Notes: generated from the letters alone by a model not told the origin. A stretch of 64,000 nt of DNA from Mycoplasma wenyonii (GCF_003265155.1 NZ_QKVO01000001.1:1-64000); one strand, 5' to 3'. Counted from the stretch's first letter, positions 52,613 through 64,000 are shown. Translations and numbers: made by a program.

Positions 52613-54276
52613 TGATTAAGTACTACTCTTTAGGGGGTCAAGATGAGAGATTTAGATATTGTGGAGTTTTGGAATGTGGAGGGGAAATGCTTTTATTAAA
52701 TGCAGGAGGCAGTTGTGTTAATACCAATCTTTATGACATTGAAGAAATAATTCCAGACTATCAATTTCTTACTACAAATGCCAGAAAACTTAAAGGATTA
52801 TTCATCTCCTCTCCAAGACCTTTAAATATCTCTTCTATTCCTTATTTACTGGAAAAGTTTCCAGAGTTACCAATTTACACTAACTCTTTTGGTAAGTCAA
52901 TTATTGAAGCCTTTTTAAAAGAGTTTGAAGAGAAAAGTAATAAGACAGTAAGGGCAAATATAATCCCACTAGATTTAGTTAGTGAACATACAATAACTGC
53001 TGATTGTAAAGCAATTCCAATTAAAGTAGCTTCTTCACTCCCTCACTCTTTAGCTTGAGCCTTTAAATTCTCTCAATCGGATTATGTAGTGTTTATTGAT
53101 GAGTTTCTAATTGCCTCAGAGAATCTTCCTTGTAGAGAGAATCAATTAGATTGACTTTACAAGAACTTAAAAGGAAAAATCTCTTTACTTATAGTTGGAA
53201 TGCAATCTTGTGCAAGTGTTTCTTCTTTTGCATTAAAACAAGCAGATAACTTTCCATTTCTTAAGAAACTAGTATCTAGGATCTCAACCAGATTAATAAT
53301 TGCTAACTATTCAGATAGTTGAGATACTCTCTTTAACATGAGCAAAATAGCCAATATCTATAAATATCAATTAGCTATTTATCCTAATGAGTTGGCCTCA
53401 CTATTCAATAACTTTGTAACTCAAAATAAGTTAACAGACTATTCACTAGCTATTAAGGTTACTGAACTCTCTTCTGATCATGACAAACCCCAATTAGTAG
53501 TTATTACAGGAGACCACAATACTTTGTACTCTAATTTAAGGGAGATTTATAAAGGTCAAATAAAGAATTTCTCTTTAAAACAAGATGATGTCATTATGTT
53601 TATGACACACACATATATTGAAAGAGAACTAGAAGAGATTGCAATAATCAATGAATTAGCAGATAATGGAGGAGAGGTATTGAAACAACCAAATACCCTT
53701 CAACCTTATTTGGCTGGGGCCGAAGACATTATGTTGTTAATTAACTGTCTTTCTCCCTTCCATGTTGTGCCAGTTAATGGTTTTTACAAAGACTATGTGG
53801 CTTTCTTAAAGTCTCTTGAGAATGTAATAAATACTCAAAAGATTTACTTTTTAGAAAATGGCCAACTCCTAACCATTAACAGAAAGAATATAGAAATTGT
53901 TGATCAGGTGGTTTCAGAGGTTTATATTGGAAAACAGTCAGATCTGGAACTCAATAAGATGACTATCTTTGAGAAAAAGTTACTCTCTCAAAGTGGAGTG
54001 ATCTTAGTATCCTTGAGAAACAATTCCAAGAAAAGCGGGATTAAAGTCCCTCATTTAGAGTTACTAAATGTGTTTGCTAATGACTTTCAAAAAACAGAAG
54101 AAGTTATTGGAAAAATCAAAGCTCAATTAAAGATAGATATTTCTAAATATCTTCAACATAATGTAGAGATAGACAACAAGACTCTAAAACAAACTGTTAG
54201 AAAATCTATCTATAACTCTCTAGATGCTTATTTACATAAGAAGCCTGCAGTTCTATCAGTTATTTCCCATATTTAA
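52612..54276 (+). CDS. RNase J-like protein lacking the catalytic metal motif
   Basis: The 554-residue protein follows the RNase J layout: metallo-beta-lactamase domain, beta-CASP domain and a C-terminal domain. Family landmarks survive (SLGGQDERFRYCGVLECGGE, IPYLLEKFPELPIYTN, SSLPHSLA, MTHTYIERELEE). Where RNase J has THxHxDHIGGI, residues 66-76 read SSPRPLNISSI, and the PVHGEY region is PVNGFY, so the metal ligands are gone. It may be a non-catalytic partner like Bacillus RNase J2, or a structural protein. Start ATG 52612 overlaps the serS stop. Confidence 0.78.
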
Positions 54277-54300
54277 CTTATGTAGTTAAATAAAAAAACT

Positions 54301-56493
54301 ATGGCAGACTTAATGTTTATTGAGTCTCCGGCAAAGATGAAGAGCATAAGTAGATATTTATCTGGAAAAGAAATTGAATTATTTGCTACTTATGGTCATA
54401 TTAGAGAGATAAATAAAAGATGAACAGGTTATGGAGACAAAATGTTTGAACCCAAATGAGAAGACAGCAAGAGAGAAGTTACTTTTGAAGACAAGAAGAT
54501 TCCTATTATTGAGGCAATTAAGAGAAAAGCGAGTAAGGCTTCTAGAATATATCTAGCGACTGACCCAGATAGAGAGGGAGAAGCTATTTCTTGACACATT
54601 TACTCTATCCTAGGAGAAGATAATCAAAAAAAGTGTTTGAGAGCAGTTTTTAATGAAATCACTGAGAAAGCAATTAAGAATTCTTTAAACAACACTAGAA
54701 ACATAGATCAAGACATTATTAATTCCTATTTAGCAAGAGTACTACTTGATAGATTTGTAGGATACAAACTTTCTGACTATACCAGAAAAAAGATTGGTGG
54801 AGCCTCTGCCGGTAGAGTTCAATCTATTGCTCTTAAGTTCTTGGTTGACAGAGATGATGAGATCAAGTCCTTTAAGAAAGAAAGTTGATTTGTCTTAAGA
54901 ATTGAACTAGAAAATGGTTTGATGCTCTCAACAGTTCAGTTAAATCCTGACTTACTTCCTGAAATTAAACTCTTCAAAGAACAAAAGAAGGGAATAGTCT
55001 GATTCCAATCCAAAGAGGGAGTTGAAAAGCTAATTCAATCTCTACATAAGGACTATCAGTTAATGAAAGTTGGTGAAACAAAAACAGAAAACATAAATCC
55101 TCCTGAACCCCTAAAGACCTCTACTTTATATGAATCAGCCATTAATAAATTAGGAATGAGAGCCAATGTAGTTGAAAAAACAGCTCAAAAACTTTATGAA
55201 GGAATCATTATTGAAAAAGAATCAATAGCTTTAATTACCTATCCTAGAACTGACAAAACAGACTTATCGGAAGATTTTGTTCAAGAACTTAAACAACATA
55301 TAACAGACACATATTCTGAGAAATACTTGAGTTCTGATCAAGAAAGAAATCAAAAGATAGTTAAGAAAGATAAGTTAGTTCAAGGAGCTCATGAAGGGAT
55401 TAGACCAGTTGATTTGACTATGTCTCCAGAGAAACTTGCAAAGTTTATTTCCAATACTTCCCCTGAATATAAGCTCTATAAATTAATTTGAGCTATCACT
55501 CTTTCTTCCTTCTGTCGTCCAGCTCAAAACGAAAAGAAAACTTATTTTTTCACTAACAACAAGAATTGATTTACTACTACGGAGAATAGAGAGGCTTTTG
55601 ATGGTTTCAAAAAGATTATGAGAAAATATGGGCTTTCCCAAGAACAACAAACAGAAAAAGACCTTAGTGCTGTTTTTGAAAGCTTAAAAACAGGAAATAA
55701 TTACCCAAAGAAACAAGAACACATAGTAGAAGAAAGCACTTCTCCCCCTTCAAAATACAGTGAAGCTACTCTAATTAAAGCTCTAGAAAATAAGGGAATA
55801 GGGAGACCCTCTACCTATCCAACTATCTCAAAGATCATTCAATCAAGAAATTACGCAACCTTTATTAATCGCAAATTTGAAATTACAGAACTAGGTTACA
55901 AAGTTTCTAAAGACTTAGATAGGAATTTCTCTAACTTTATTTCCTATGATTACACAAGAACAATGGAAGAAGAGTTGGACAATATCTCCCAATCTAAGAC
56001 AGATTGAAAGTCATTCTTACAAGGAGTATTTGTTGATTGAGATAAATCCTTTAAGAAAGCTGAGAAATTTGAGATAGTTCAAGATAGAGTATGTCCTGAT
56101 TGCGAAGGAGAGCTAATATTTAGATACTCTAGGTGAGGGAAGAGATTTATAGGTTGTAGGGCTTATCCAGTATGTAAGTATTCTGAGCTTGCCGAAAGCA
56201 AACAACCCGAAGAGAAACTAGATACATTATGTCCAGAATGTAATTCCAACTTAGTTAAGAAGAAGAGTAAGAAAGGAAATTACTTTAATGCTTGTCCTAA
56301 TTTTCCCAAATGCAAGTATATAGAGGGAAGAAAAACTCAAGAAGGAGTTAAAAATAAAGAAGTTCCTGATAGAGTATGTCCTAAATGTTCTGGAAAACTA
56401 GTTCACAAATATTCTTTTAAGAGCAAAAGTGAGTTTATTGCTTGCTCTAATTTCCCTAAATGTAAATACTTAGAGAGTGTAAAGAAAAGTTAG
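54301..56493 (+). CDS. topA: DNA topoisomerase I
   Basis: TopA relaxes negative supercoils by single-strand passage. ATG 54301 to TAG 56493 gives 730 residues with many TGA-Trp codons. Motifs: TOPRIM start LMFIESPAKMKSI, TDPDREGEAISWH, GGASAGRVQSIAL, the catalytic Tyr in ALITYPRTDKTDLS (usually YMRTDS), and KALENKGIGRPSTYPTI. The C-terminus carries three zinc-finger repeats of CPxC...CxxxPxCKY type, the normal complement for small genomes. Confidence 0.95.
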
Positions 56494-56774
56494 TAGGTAC
56501 TTAGGATAATTAGTCTTAAGTTGTTATAGAGAAGTTTTAGGTCAAAGATAGTTGAAAGACTCTCCTTTAACCTAATTAACTTATTAATTCCCTTAATATC
56601 TTCTATTTCTTCTATTAAACCTTGTATTAGTCTTTGTAAATCTTCTTTAGAAAGAGAAACAAATCTTTTGTAGTAACTTTCATCCTCTGGTTGCTTAGAT
56701 CTTCAAACGGAGATGAGTTCTTCCACAAAGGAAGATAACTCACTTTCTGTTAAAGATTGAACTGCTGAGCTTAT
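56490..56774 (-). CDS. Small helical protein, unrecognised, possible ATA start
   Basis: An open frame of about 94 codons ends at TAA 56490-56492, sharing bases with the topA stop on the other strand. It has one TGA-Trp and is acidic, helical and rich in Leu, Ile, Lys, Glu (SKEDLQRLIQGLIEEIEDIK). No ATG/GTG/TTG start exists near its beginning; ATA 56774 is next to an in-frame TAA (56778-56780). It lies seven bases downstream of the upp stop. The protein-like composition supports a gene, but the start is unclear and no family is recognised. Confidence 0.42.
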
Positions 56775-56781
56775 AAGTTAA

Positions 56782-57402
56782 CTACTTAGTTCTGAATAAT
56801 CTATCTCCTGCATCTCCAGCCCCTGGAATAATGTAACCTTTAGAGTTAAGTTCATTGTCCATTGCCGCAACATAAACATTTATATTTGGGTATTTTTGGT
56901 TTAGTAATTCCACAGCATGTTTAGAGATAATTACACCCAAGATAGTGATATCCTTACAACCATATTTAGAAAGAATATCTAGTGCTTTGGTAAGAGTAAC
57001 AGCTGTAGCTATCAAAGGGTCACAGATAACAATCTTGCACTCAGAAAGATTTTCTGGAAACTTTTCATAGTAACTAATTGCATTCAAATTAGCATCTCTA
57101 TAGATTCCTAAATGAACTACCTTGCAATCTTCAAAGAAGAATTGAAGAGTATCAGACATAGCTAAACCAGCTCTTAGCACAGGAATAACTGCCACAGGCT
57201 TAGAAATCTTTTGAGCATCACATTGAATGAAGGGAGATTCAACTTTAGTATCTATCATTTGAAATTCTTTGTGAGCTTCAGCAATTAGAGCACTTGTAAT
57301 TCTCTTTAGATTGTTTCCAAAAGTTATGTTGTTACTATTTTTGTCTCTTACACCAATTAAGAAATGTTTAATTAAGTTATTTTGAGAGATTATTACAGAC
57401 AT
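56782..57402 (-). CDS. upp: Uracil phosphoribosyltransferase
   Basis: Upp makes UMP from uracil and PRPP. The protein is about 206 residues; ATG 57402 is preferred, with TTG 57408 two codons earlier as alternative. Motifs: AVIPVLRAGLAMSD, VHLGIYRDANL, the PRPP loop IVICDPLIATAVTLTKAL (usually DPMLATGGS) and the uracil-site GYIIPGAGDAGDRLFRTK. The loop differs from the common MLATGGS, with A-V-T for G-G-S. It is fed by Prs elsewhere in the window. Confidence 0.94.
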   Translation of the reverse strand: MSVIISQNNLIKHFLIGVRDKNSNNITFGNNLKRITSALIAEAHKEFQMIDTKVESPFIQCDAQKISKPVAVIPVLRAGLAMSDTLQFFFEDCKVVHLGIYRDANLNAISYYEKFPENLSECKIVICDPLIATAVTLTKALDILSKYGCKDITILGVIISKHAVELLNQKYPNINVYVAAMDNELNSKGYIIPGAGDAGDRLFRTK

Positions 57403-57435
57403 AAACAAGATAAATTAACTAGATTTTAGTAACTA

Positions 57436-58338
57436 CTATTGTTGGTTTATATAGAGCTTGTATTCATCACCCATATGCAATGAGATTATCTTTGCATCAG
57501 AGAAAGATAAGTTTTTCTTTATTTGATTCTTAGCTTCTATTATCTTTCTATAGTTATTGAGTTCATCTAGAACTATTGAACCTACAGTCATTGGATATTT
57601 ATTGTAGGCTGACACAGGTTTAGTATTTCTAAATCCAAAGGTAAAGAAATTGTCTTCATATCAGTGAGCCCCCCATATTAAGTTATCAAAGGATTTTTGC
57701 TTACATTGCTTACAAATGGTAGCTAAGGCAATAACAACACTTATCTGAAAGAAAGTTAGTTCTGAGAAAGAGTTATGTGTAATTCTTAGGACTACTCTAA
57801 GAATTTCTCTAGTTACTTCTTCATTGATTTTCTTTAGGTAAGCTAAAGAGTAATTAAATCTAGCTTCTAGTTTTTTGTTTTTAAAAGTTCTTGAGGATTC
57901 TTTTTTATCTTTCTCAATTTCTGCTTGCAATAATTCTTTGTTTTCACTTATTTCATCTAGTATTCAATACTTAGAGTTGAAGACATAATAGAGAAGGAAA
58001 AAACCTAAAGGAGAGATAAAGATTAGGTTTAGTCAAGCTCATTTGGTAAAAGCCAATCTACCAAATCTTTGCATATTCTTAATAAATCTAGCTCCAATTA
58101 AAAAGTGAATAATGATAGAAAGTATTAATAAAGAACTAGCTGTTCTAGGAATTAAAACCTCTAAGTGTCAAAAGTAAAAGAATGTTGCACTACATATATT
58201 GGAAAAGGCAAAGATTCCTGCTCACTTTCTTAACTCTCTCGGATCATTAATTGTTGGGAATCACTTATCACCTAAGTGAGAAAATAACTCTTTTAGATTG
58301 AAGAGATAAGAAGATAGCTTAGTAATTAGTATTCCCAT
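57436..58338 (-). CDS. Unrecognised membrane protein with cytoplasmic helical tail
   Basis: A 300-residue frame, ATG 58338 to TAG 57436, with about seven TGA-Trp codons. Four hydrophobic segments lie near residues 38-58, 65-85, 105-130 and 195-212. Between the third and fourth is a charged helix (ENKELLQAEIEKDKKESSR), and the last 70 residues are soluble. It starts 13 bases after the stop of the 1166-residue protein, same strand, so the two may be one operon. I know of no family. Confidence 0.6.
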
Positions 58339-58350
58339 AAAGAGGGAGTT

Positions 58351-61300
58351 CTAAAGAATAATAGAAGAAAACTGATCTTTTAGGTAGTAGTCATTGGACT
58401 TCAGATTAAAGACTTTATCTCCTGTAGCTCAACTACCTCTCATTAAGTAGTGATTAATGGCCTTGGATTGCAGGCCTTTATCATGAGCTTTCTTAACTAT
58501 ATCTCTAATTAACATATCTGGAGTTAAGTTTTCTTGTAGGAATTTGGCAAAAGTTTTTTCATCTTTTAGATCTTCGTGGGTGTATTGAATTAGATAGATT
58601 AGAGCAGAACCTTCATTCTCTTCTTTAGTGCTAAAGATATATTTCCTACCATCTTCTCCTTCTTGTCTTGAATCTGTAGAGTCTCTATCTCACATTAGAC
58701 CTCTAAAGCTTTGTTTGTCATTCTTTTTGGTTTGGGTTGTAGTTGAATCTGATGTAGAACTAGCTTGTGTGAGTTGCAAGTAAGAGTCAGTGTTTTCTGA
58801 GAATAAATGTTTTTTAATGAAATCTTTGAGCAATTCTCTTTTCTTTGTTAGCCCCAGCCATTCAAGGGCTTCAGCTCTCTTGGATTGATCTAAGTCCTCT
58901 TTAAGTTTTCTATAGTCTGGTAATTCAAAAGCTTGACCTATAGAGCTCTTCATTTTAGTTAGTTGCGTGATGAAGTTAGAGAATTGACTATTGGACTTAA
59001 TTAGGTCTACTTGATTTTCAATTTGTTGTCAAGTTATATGACCTTCTTTTAGTAAGAAATTAAGTATTTTTTCATAGAGATTACCCGGGAGAAGTACTTG
59101 AGAACCTCTGGAAATAGAACCTTTGTAACCCATTAGTTTCATTTTTGAATTGTCAGCGACTGAAGAGCCTGCACTATTGTTTTCTTGTTTCTTTTTGAAC
59201 TCCGCAATAGAGAATCTGTCATTATTCTTAATGCAAGCTCTTGGGTCAAGGTTGGAAGTGCTTCATTCTTCTTGATTTGTACCTCCTGCCTGTTGACCAG
59301 TTGCCTTTTGATCTATCGGGAATCAGAAATTGTTTTTGCCATTTCCACTAGTGCCTTGACTTACACTATCTCCTCTTGCAGGTTCAGATTTATCTGGATC
59401 CAAAGGATTCTTGTCTTTATCAGGAGTACAGAATTTATTTCAACTTAAAGAAAAGACATAACTACCAAAAAAGTCATTTTTAATAATGCTTTTTAGTATC
59501 TCTCTATATTCCTTTAGAGAATTTTCTAGTAAGTAAAGAGCAGTAATTAATAGTCTTAATTGAGTATTCTCTAGAGTATTAATTCTTCTTAAAGGTTGAC
59601 CCAGTAGAGCATTTACAGTTAATCAGTCTTTAATAGTGTCAAAATGTGTTGAAGAATTCGTTTGTCCTTGTTGTGGTCCATTGCCGTTTTCCTTGGATAA
59701 CTTATATAGGAGGGTATCGGAAATAGAGCCTAAATTAGAAACTATTAGTTCATCTGTAATTGCTTGTTGGAGTAAAGAAAGTAAATTTTTATTAGTTGTA
59801 GGGGGGCTTGTGGGGGCTTGTCTTCTTGTTCTTCCCCCGCCCCCAGAAGTTCCAGTGTTACTAGCGAAATTGAAAAAACCGTTGTAGTTTTTAGATAGTT
59901 CACCTTCTAGTTTTTGTAAAGAGGATTTATCTGAAGGTTGACTTTTTCCATTTTCTTGAAGCAGGTCTGTGATTTTGTCAAAAGAGATAGAAAGAAGTAT
60001 GTGATTCTTTAATAAATCAAGAGTTGAACTTTTTTCTAGTAGGAATTCTGCAACACTTTTTTTCATGCATTTTTGATCCTGTGTCTTTTTTGTAGAGGAG
60101 TCTTCACCATTAAAGGTTCAGTATTTGTGTTCTTTATTGTCTCCTTCTCCATTTTTATTCTGTGCTTTTAGTTCTTCTACGTTTCCTTGTTTAGAGCTTT
60201 CTTTGAAATAATTTCCTACTTTTTGTAAGTGATCCTTGATAGAAGAATTGAGCTTTTGGATTTCTTCTTCATGAGAGACTTTGGATAGGTAAGTTGGAGG
60301 ATTTGCTGAAACTGTACCTAGTTTAGAAAGATAACTAGAAGATTGTTGAGAGTAATCTACAGTACTTAAAGAAGTATTGTTTTTGGTTCTATGGTCCCAA
60401 ACTCTTAAGCTATCATTCAGCTCTTTAAGTCTAGTGCTAAGTTCTCAAAGTTTGATCAAACTTTCAATGATGTCTTTGCAACAAAATGTAGAAGAAGTTT
60501 TAGGGGCCTTTTCTTTACCATCACATCCCTTAATGTGTAAGTAGTATTTCAGTAAGAGGTATGGGAAATTTTCTTTTACGTAGTTTTTAAATTCTTCTAC
60601 TAATTTTTCCTTACTTTGGTTGTATTTTTCATTTGATTCTTCTTTTTCATCCTTTTTATTTTTGCCATTTTCCATATTAGTTTTTGCTACTGGGAAGAGA
60701 AGATTAAATCCTTTGCTATCTCGTCAAAAAATTATTTTTTTTGAAGATCCATTCTTGTGAATTAAGAACTCAAAAGGTTTATTTGAATTACTTCTTTTAT
60801 TTCTGTCGTCCTCTTGTCCATTTTGTTTAATTCTGAAGAGTTGAAGAAGATTATTGTTTCGTTCATGCCATAAGCCAGTTAAGAAGGATATAGGTCCCGA
60901 AAAAACAATTTCATAATTTGTGCTTCGGCTATCACTTATAAGTTTTAAAGCTAGATTTTTTTGTTCTGTGTTGTCTTTAGTGATTCAATGAAGAGAACTT
61001 CTCTTTTTTAAATTTTTTTGGCCCCCGTGACCATTTAGTAAGAAGTCTTTTCAACTTTGCTTATATTCTTCTATATCTGAAGGATTAAAGTCGGGGAAGT
61101 GAAAGTTAGGCTTGTTAGGAAGGTTTACATTTTTGTATTTTTTTTTGTAAAGTTCAGTAGTTGAATCTTGAAAGCTATTGGCATAAGGAAGTATTTCGTG
61201 AATAAAACGACCAACTTGTGATTTGCCTATTCATTTAGCTAGTAGAAATCCAATGAAAGTAAAAATTTTTTTTTTTCCGTCATTCTGAAATGACTTGTTA

Positions 61301-61851
61301 GTAGTTCATTTATGGCTCTCCTGATGGTAATAGTTATCAATATCTCCACTATTTATTTGTCCTAGAACAAATTCTTTTAGTCCAGTAAGATATCTTTCAT
61401 CATCTGAAGATCAATCTCTTTTAACTCTTTTTTCTGACCTTCTTTTAGAACTAATTGCTTGCTCAGCTTGTTTCTTTGGACCTTTTAAAAAAGCTGAAAA
61501 GTTTTTACCAATTGTTTTTTCATGCTTAGTTCCTTTAAATAAATCTCCTTCAAATATTGATTTAGCTATTTGAGTAGCAAAACCAACCATCAATAGAGGG
61601 ACAGAGTTAGGATTCTGTGCTAGCTTAGAAATTAAGTCATTTGCTGTAATGTCGCTAGAAGAAGTTTTCCCTCCCTGTTTACTACTAGCTTGAATAAATT
61701 GATCTAGTTGTTGTTTGAGAGTTTTGGCATATTTAAAACCTAGTTTTCCAATTCTTCCATGTCACTCTGTAGCTACGACAGAACTAATAACGGAACCAAG
61801 AAGTATAGGAAAAATTAAACACAGTCCTCTCTTCTTCCACTTGGGAGTCAT
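58351..61851 (-). CDS. Large secreted or membrane-anchored protein, 1166 residues, unrecognised
   Basis: Four apparent ORFs and the gaps between them form one frame of 1166 residues; I checked every codon from ATG 61851 to TAG 58351 and found only TGA (Trp) interruptions. The N-terminus (TPKWKKRGLCLIFPILLGSV) is a signal peptide or anchor: basic, then hydrophobic to about residue 30. The rest is hydrophilic, Lys/Ser/Asn/Glu-rich, with Gly/Pro/Thr low-complexity patches such as TSGGGGRTRRQAPTSPPTTN. No repeat or catalytic motif is seen. The start has AAGGAG eight bases ahead. An exported surface or adhesin-like role is inference. Confidence 0.7.
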
Positions 61852-61859
61852 GTTGATGA

Positions 61860-61865
61860 CTCCTT
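61860..61865 (-). promoter_or_regulatory. Strong Shine-Dalgarno AAGGAG before the 1166-residue protein
   Basis: On the minus strand AAGGAG is followed by eight bases (TCATCAAC) and the ATG at 61851, an ideal spacing. Most genes in this window have no such sequence, so it fixes the start and suggests strong initiation. Confidence 0.8.
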
Positions 61866-61870
61866 AGGAA

Positions 61871-63703
61871 CTAAGCTAAAAATCTAGATTCTTCTTGAGT
61901 TAAAAATGTTTCTTGTATTTTTCTTAACAATTGAACATCTTGTTCAGGTATTGTTTTAGGGAGATTTTCCTTATCTCTATAGTTTTTGTTTTTTTGAATA
62001 GCTGTTTGTAGGTCAGATAAGGTTATTCCTTTTCACCTAATAGAGTTTTCAAAGATCTTGTATAGTCTTTGAGTAATCTCTAAATTCTTTACTTTTAATT
62101 TGAAGTAATTAGCTTTAGATTCATTCGGAAAGACAACTATACAAGTGGAATCACTAGAACAAATGAGCTCATATTTAGAAACCATATGCTCAAATAACTT
62201 AGAGATAAATAATTCATCAGCTCCACTATTTTCATCATTTTTCAAGTAATTCTTTAATAGAGAGTAGTATTCCTTACTAGTTTCTCTATCTGCTCTTCTA
62301 AGTAACAAAATAACCTCTTGTTCCTTAGTTAGTGTTTGTTCGAGCTTAAACTGAGGAAGGTCAACACTCTCAGTTCTAAATAGAGTATGTTTGAATAACT
62401 CAACAACTGATGGTAGGCCCTCAATCTTAGACTTCTGAACTATTGCATCACTTAATAGAGTTCCTGTTTCTATGCTTGAATGTTTTTGTTCAGCTTTATC
62501 AGGTTCCGAAGAAGAGTCTAAAACAGTCTCAGTGGTTTCTTCTTTTTTAACTTCTTCTTTCGTTTCTTTAATTACTTTCTTCTTTTTGGAAGTCTCTATC
62601 TTTGATTTAGGAATAACTTCAACTTTCTTGATTTCTTTAGTAGATCTTTGAAGTGAGGAAGGATAGCAATTCTCAAACAAGTTAACTAATAAATACTTAG
62701 AGTAAGCAAAAGAGAATTGAGTCACTCCAGAAGATAAAGCTGTAGCAAGAAAGTTAATCATTGAATTTAAGTTAGGATTGTTTTGCATAAAAATCTTTGC
62801 TTGCTCTTCTGAAATAGTTCCCAATACTTCTTTAGAAGAACTTAATTGATAAAAAGAAAGTTCTAGTAACTTATCTAGCATTAATTCAAATAACTTATTA
62901 GAGTTAGTTAAGTTCTTCTTGAGCCTCCCTATAGCTTTTAAATAATCAGAACTAAGTATTAATGCTAATAACTCTAAAGACTCTTCTTCAAGATTAGGAA
63001 GATTATTTAATACTTCTTCACTTGACTCATTATTAATAAGTATTTTCTCTAGAGAAACAATAGCTTCTCTTGCAGAACCTTTTGAATTCTCAGAGAGCTT
63101 AGTGATAACCTCTGAGGTTATTTTCTTATTTTCGGCTTGAGAGATATTTGAGAGCAATTGGTTTAAGTCTTCTGTTTGGATAGGTGAAAAGAATAGCTTT
63201 TGACATCTACTTAAGATAGTGGGAATTATCTTATTTATAGCTGTAGTAAGAAAGATAAGTATTAAGTGTTGCGGGGGCTCTTCTATTAACTTAAGTAGTG
63301 CATTTCAAGCTTGATAACTAAGACAGTGAGCTTCATCAACTATGTATACCTTTTTAGAGAGTAAAAGAGGGGGATATACAGAGTTCTTGATTATCTCTCT
63401 GATATATTCCACTCCATTGTGTGTAGCCCCATCTATCTCTATAAGGTCTGGACATTCTCCTTTTTCGATAGATTTGCAAGAGTTACAGGAACCACATAAC
63501 TCTTTATTCTTAGAGAATTTAGAGCAATTAACTGCTTGTGAGAACAATCTAGCAGCTGTAGTTTTACCAGTACCATTTGGTCCATAGAATATGAAGGAAT
63601 GTATATTCTCTTTACTGGTTAAGAAGTTAATTAATAATTCTTTAGTTAGTTCTTGACCAATCAGATCCTTAAAATATTTGGGTCTATGTTTGTTGTATAA
63701 CAC
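61871..63703 (-). CDS. dnaX: DNA polymerase III subunit gamma/tau
   Basis: DnaX is the clamp-loader ATPase. With TGA as Trp the frame is 610 residues, GTG 63703 to TAG 61871. Motifs: YNKHRPKYFKDLIGQE, Walker A GPNGTGKT (41-48), the zinc-binding CGSCNSC with flanking Cys, VYIVDEAHCLS, NALLKLIEEPP and the sensor region after it. A Lys/Glu-rich linker (about 380-430) precedes the C-terminal domain. I did not find a clear tau/gamma frameshift site. The 1166-residue gene starts 19 bases downstream. Confidence 0.93.
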
Positions 63704-63758
63704 AGAAACCCCAAATAATTATTTTGAGTTTATAGGAGTTCTAAGATTATAGGAGAGT

Positions 63759-63989
63759 ATGTCTTCCAGCAAGAAAGACCTTGCTAACAAATTAGTAACT
63801 TACAGCTGTAATTCTTGTGGTTCTACCTATAAATTATTTAGTGGAGATCTCTCCCAAAAAACAGTACCTTTGGATATCTGTGCCGCTTGTCATCCCTTCT
63901 ATCTAGGTAAATTAGCCTCTGAGTCCACTTTAGGTCTTGCAGAAAAACTTAAAGATAAGTTCTCTTCAGGAAGAAAGAATATCAAGTAA
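63759..63989 (+). CDS. rpmE: Ribosomal protein bL31
   Basis: A 76-residue protein from ATG 63759 to TAA 63989. Two Cys pairs (SCNSCG and ICAACHPFYLGK) and YKLFSG identify the zinc-binding form of bL31. AGGAG at 63751-63755 sits just ahead of the start. Divergent from dnaX across 55 bases; followed by the window end. Confidence 0.93.
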   Translation: MSSSKKDLANKLVTYSCNSCGSTYKLFSGDLSQKTVPLDICAACHPFYLGKLASESTLGLAEKLKDKFSSGRKNIK

Positions 63990-64000
63990 TTAATTAGGAG

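Noticed and set aside
58690-61593. Four short ORFs that look like separate small genes or a shattered pseudogene
   Set aside because: All are in one frame, and every interruption from 61851 to 58351 is TGA, which is Trp here; it is a single 1166-codon gene.
63342-63587. Plus-strand ORF opposite dnaX
   Set aside because: It is antisense to the conserved clamp-loader motifs, which are clearly coding on the minus strand.

Overview
The window reads as chromosome from a wall-less mollicute that translates TGA as tryptophan: almost every conserved gene is continuous only if TGA is sense. The base composition is AT-rich. The gene set (GapN-type aldehyde dehydrogenase, TpiA, GpmI, Pgi, PTS IIA; salvage enzymes DeoD, Upp, Prs and Tdk; many unrecognised membrane or coiled-coil proteins; no mobile elements) best fits a haemotropic mycoplasma of the suis/wenyonii type. 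That placement is inference; no 16S rRNA gene lies in the window.

Layout. 1-12.7 kb, minus strand: start of potA (cut by the edge), three unrecognised proteins, deoD, tpiA-gpmI, two unrecognised proteins, lepA, a decayed ORF, tdk and ychF. 12.8-15.7 kb, plus: trpS and a phosphohexomutase. 15.7-25.4 kb, minus: a coiled-coil protein with a G8 tract, a Cys-rich membrane protein, a free-standing GyrA C-terminal domain, gyrA, gyrB, gapN and a YitT-family protein. 25.5-25.9 kb: five tRNAs. 25.9-38.7 kb, minus: dnaB, rpsR-ssb-rpsF, tRNA-Arg, ffh, tyrS, prs, cls, pgi, proS, crr, nusG and secE. 38.8-39.5 kb, plus: tRNA-Gly and a frameshifted tsaC.

39.4-45.2 kb, minus: an ABC ATPase, hrcA, a membrane protein, dnaN and dnaA. 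The classical origin neighbourhood follows on the plus strand: rpmH, rnpA, yidC, rsmA. An almost pure A/T 74-bp gap between dnaN and dnaA is the best oriC candidate. 47.8-48.9 kb, minus: a likely DnaB/DnaD-type initiator. 49-56.5 kb, plus: ftsH with a Cys-rich extracytoplasmic segment, serS, an RNase J homologue without its catalytic motif, and topA. 56.5-63.7 kb, minus: a small ORF, upp, a membrane protein, a 1166-residue secreted or anchored protein, and dnaX. rpmE closes the window on the plus strand.

How it works together: genes are packed head to tail, often with TAATG or TAGTG overlaps that suggest coupled translation, and several convergent pairs share stop-codon bases. Replication (dnaA, dnaN, dnaX, dnaB, ssb, gyrAB, topA), translation and a fragmentary sugar and nucleotide-salvage metabolism dominate. 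The most notable observations are: six conserved genes, dnaA included, with no ATG/GTG/TTG start available; two tRNAs whose 19-56 tertiary pair has switched from G-C to A-U; a 15-cysteine cluster inside FtsH; a separate GyrA-CTD gene carrying the better GyrA box; and a DnaA whose DNA-contacting motif is badly eroded.
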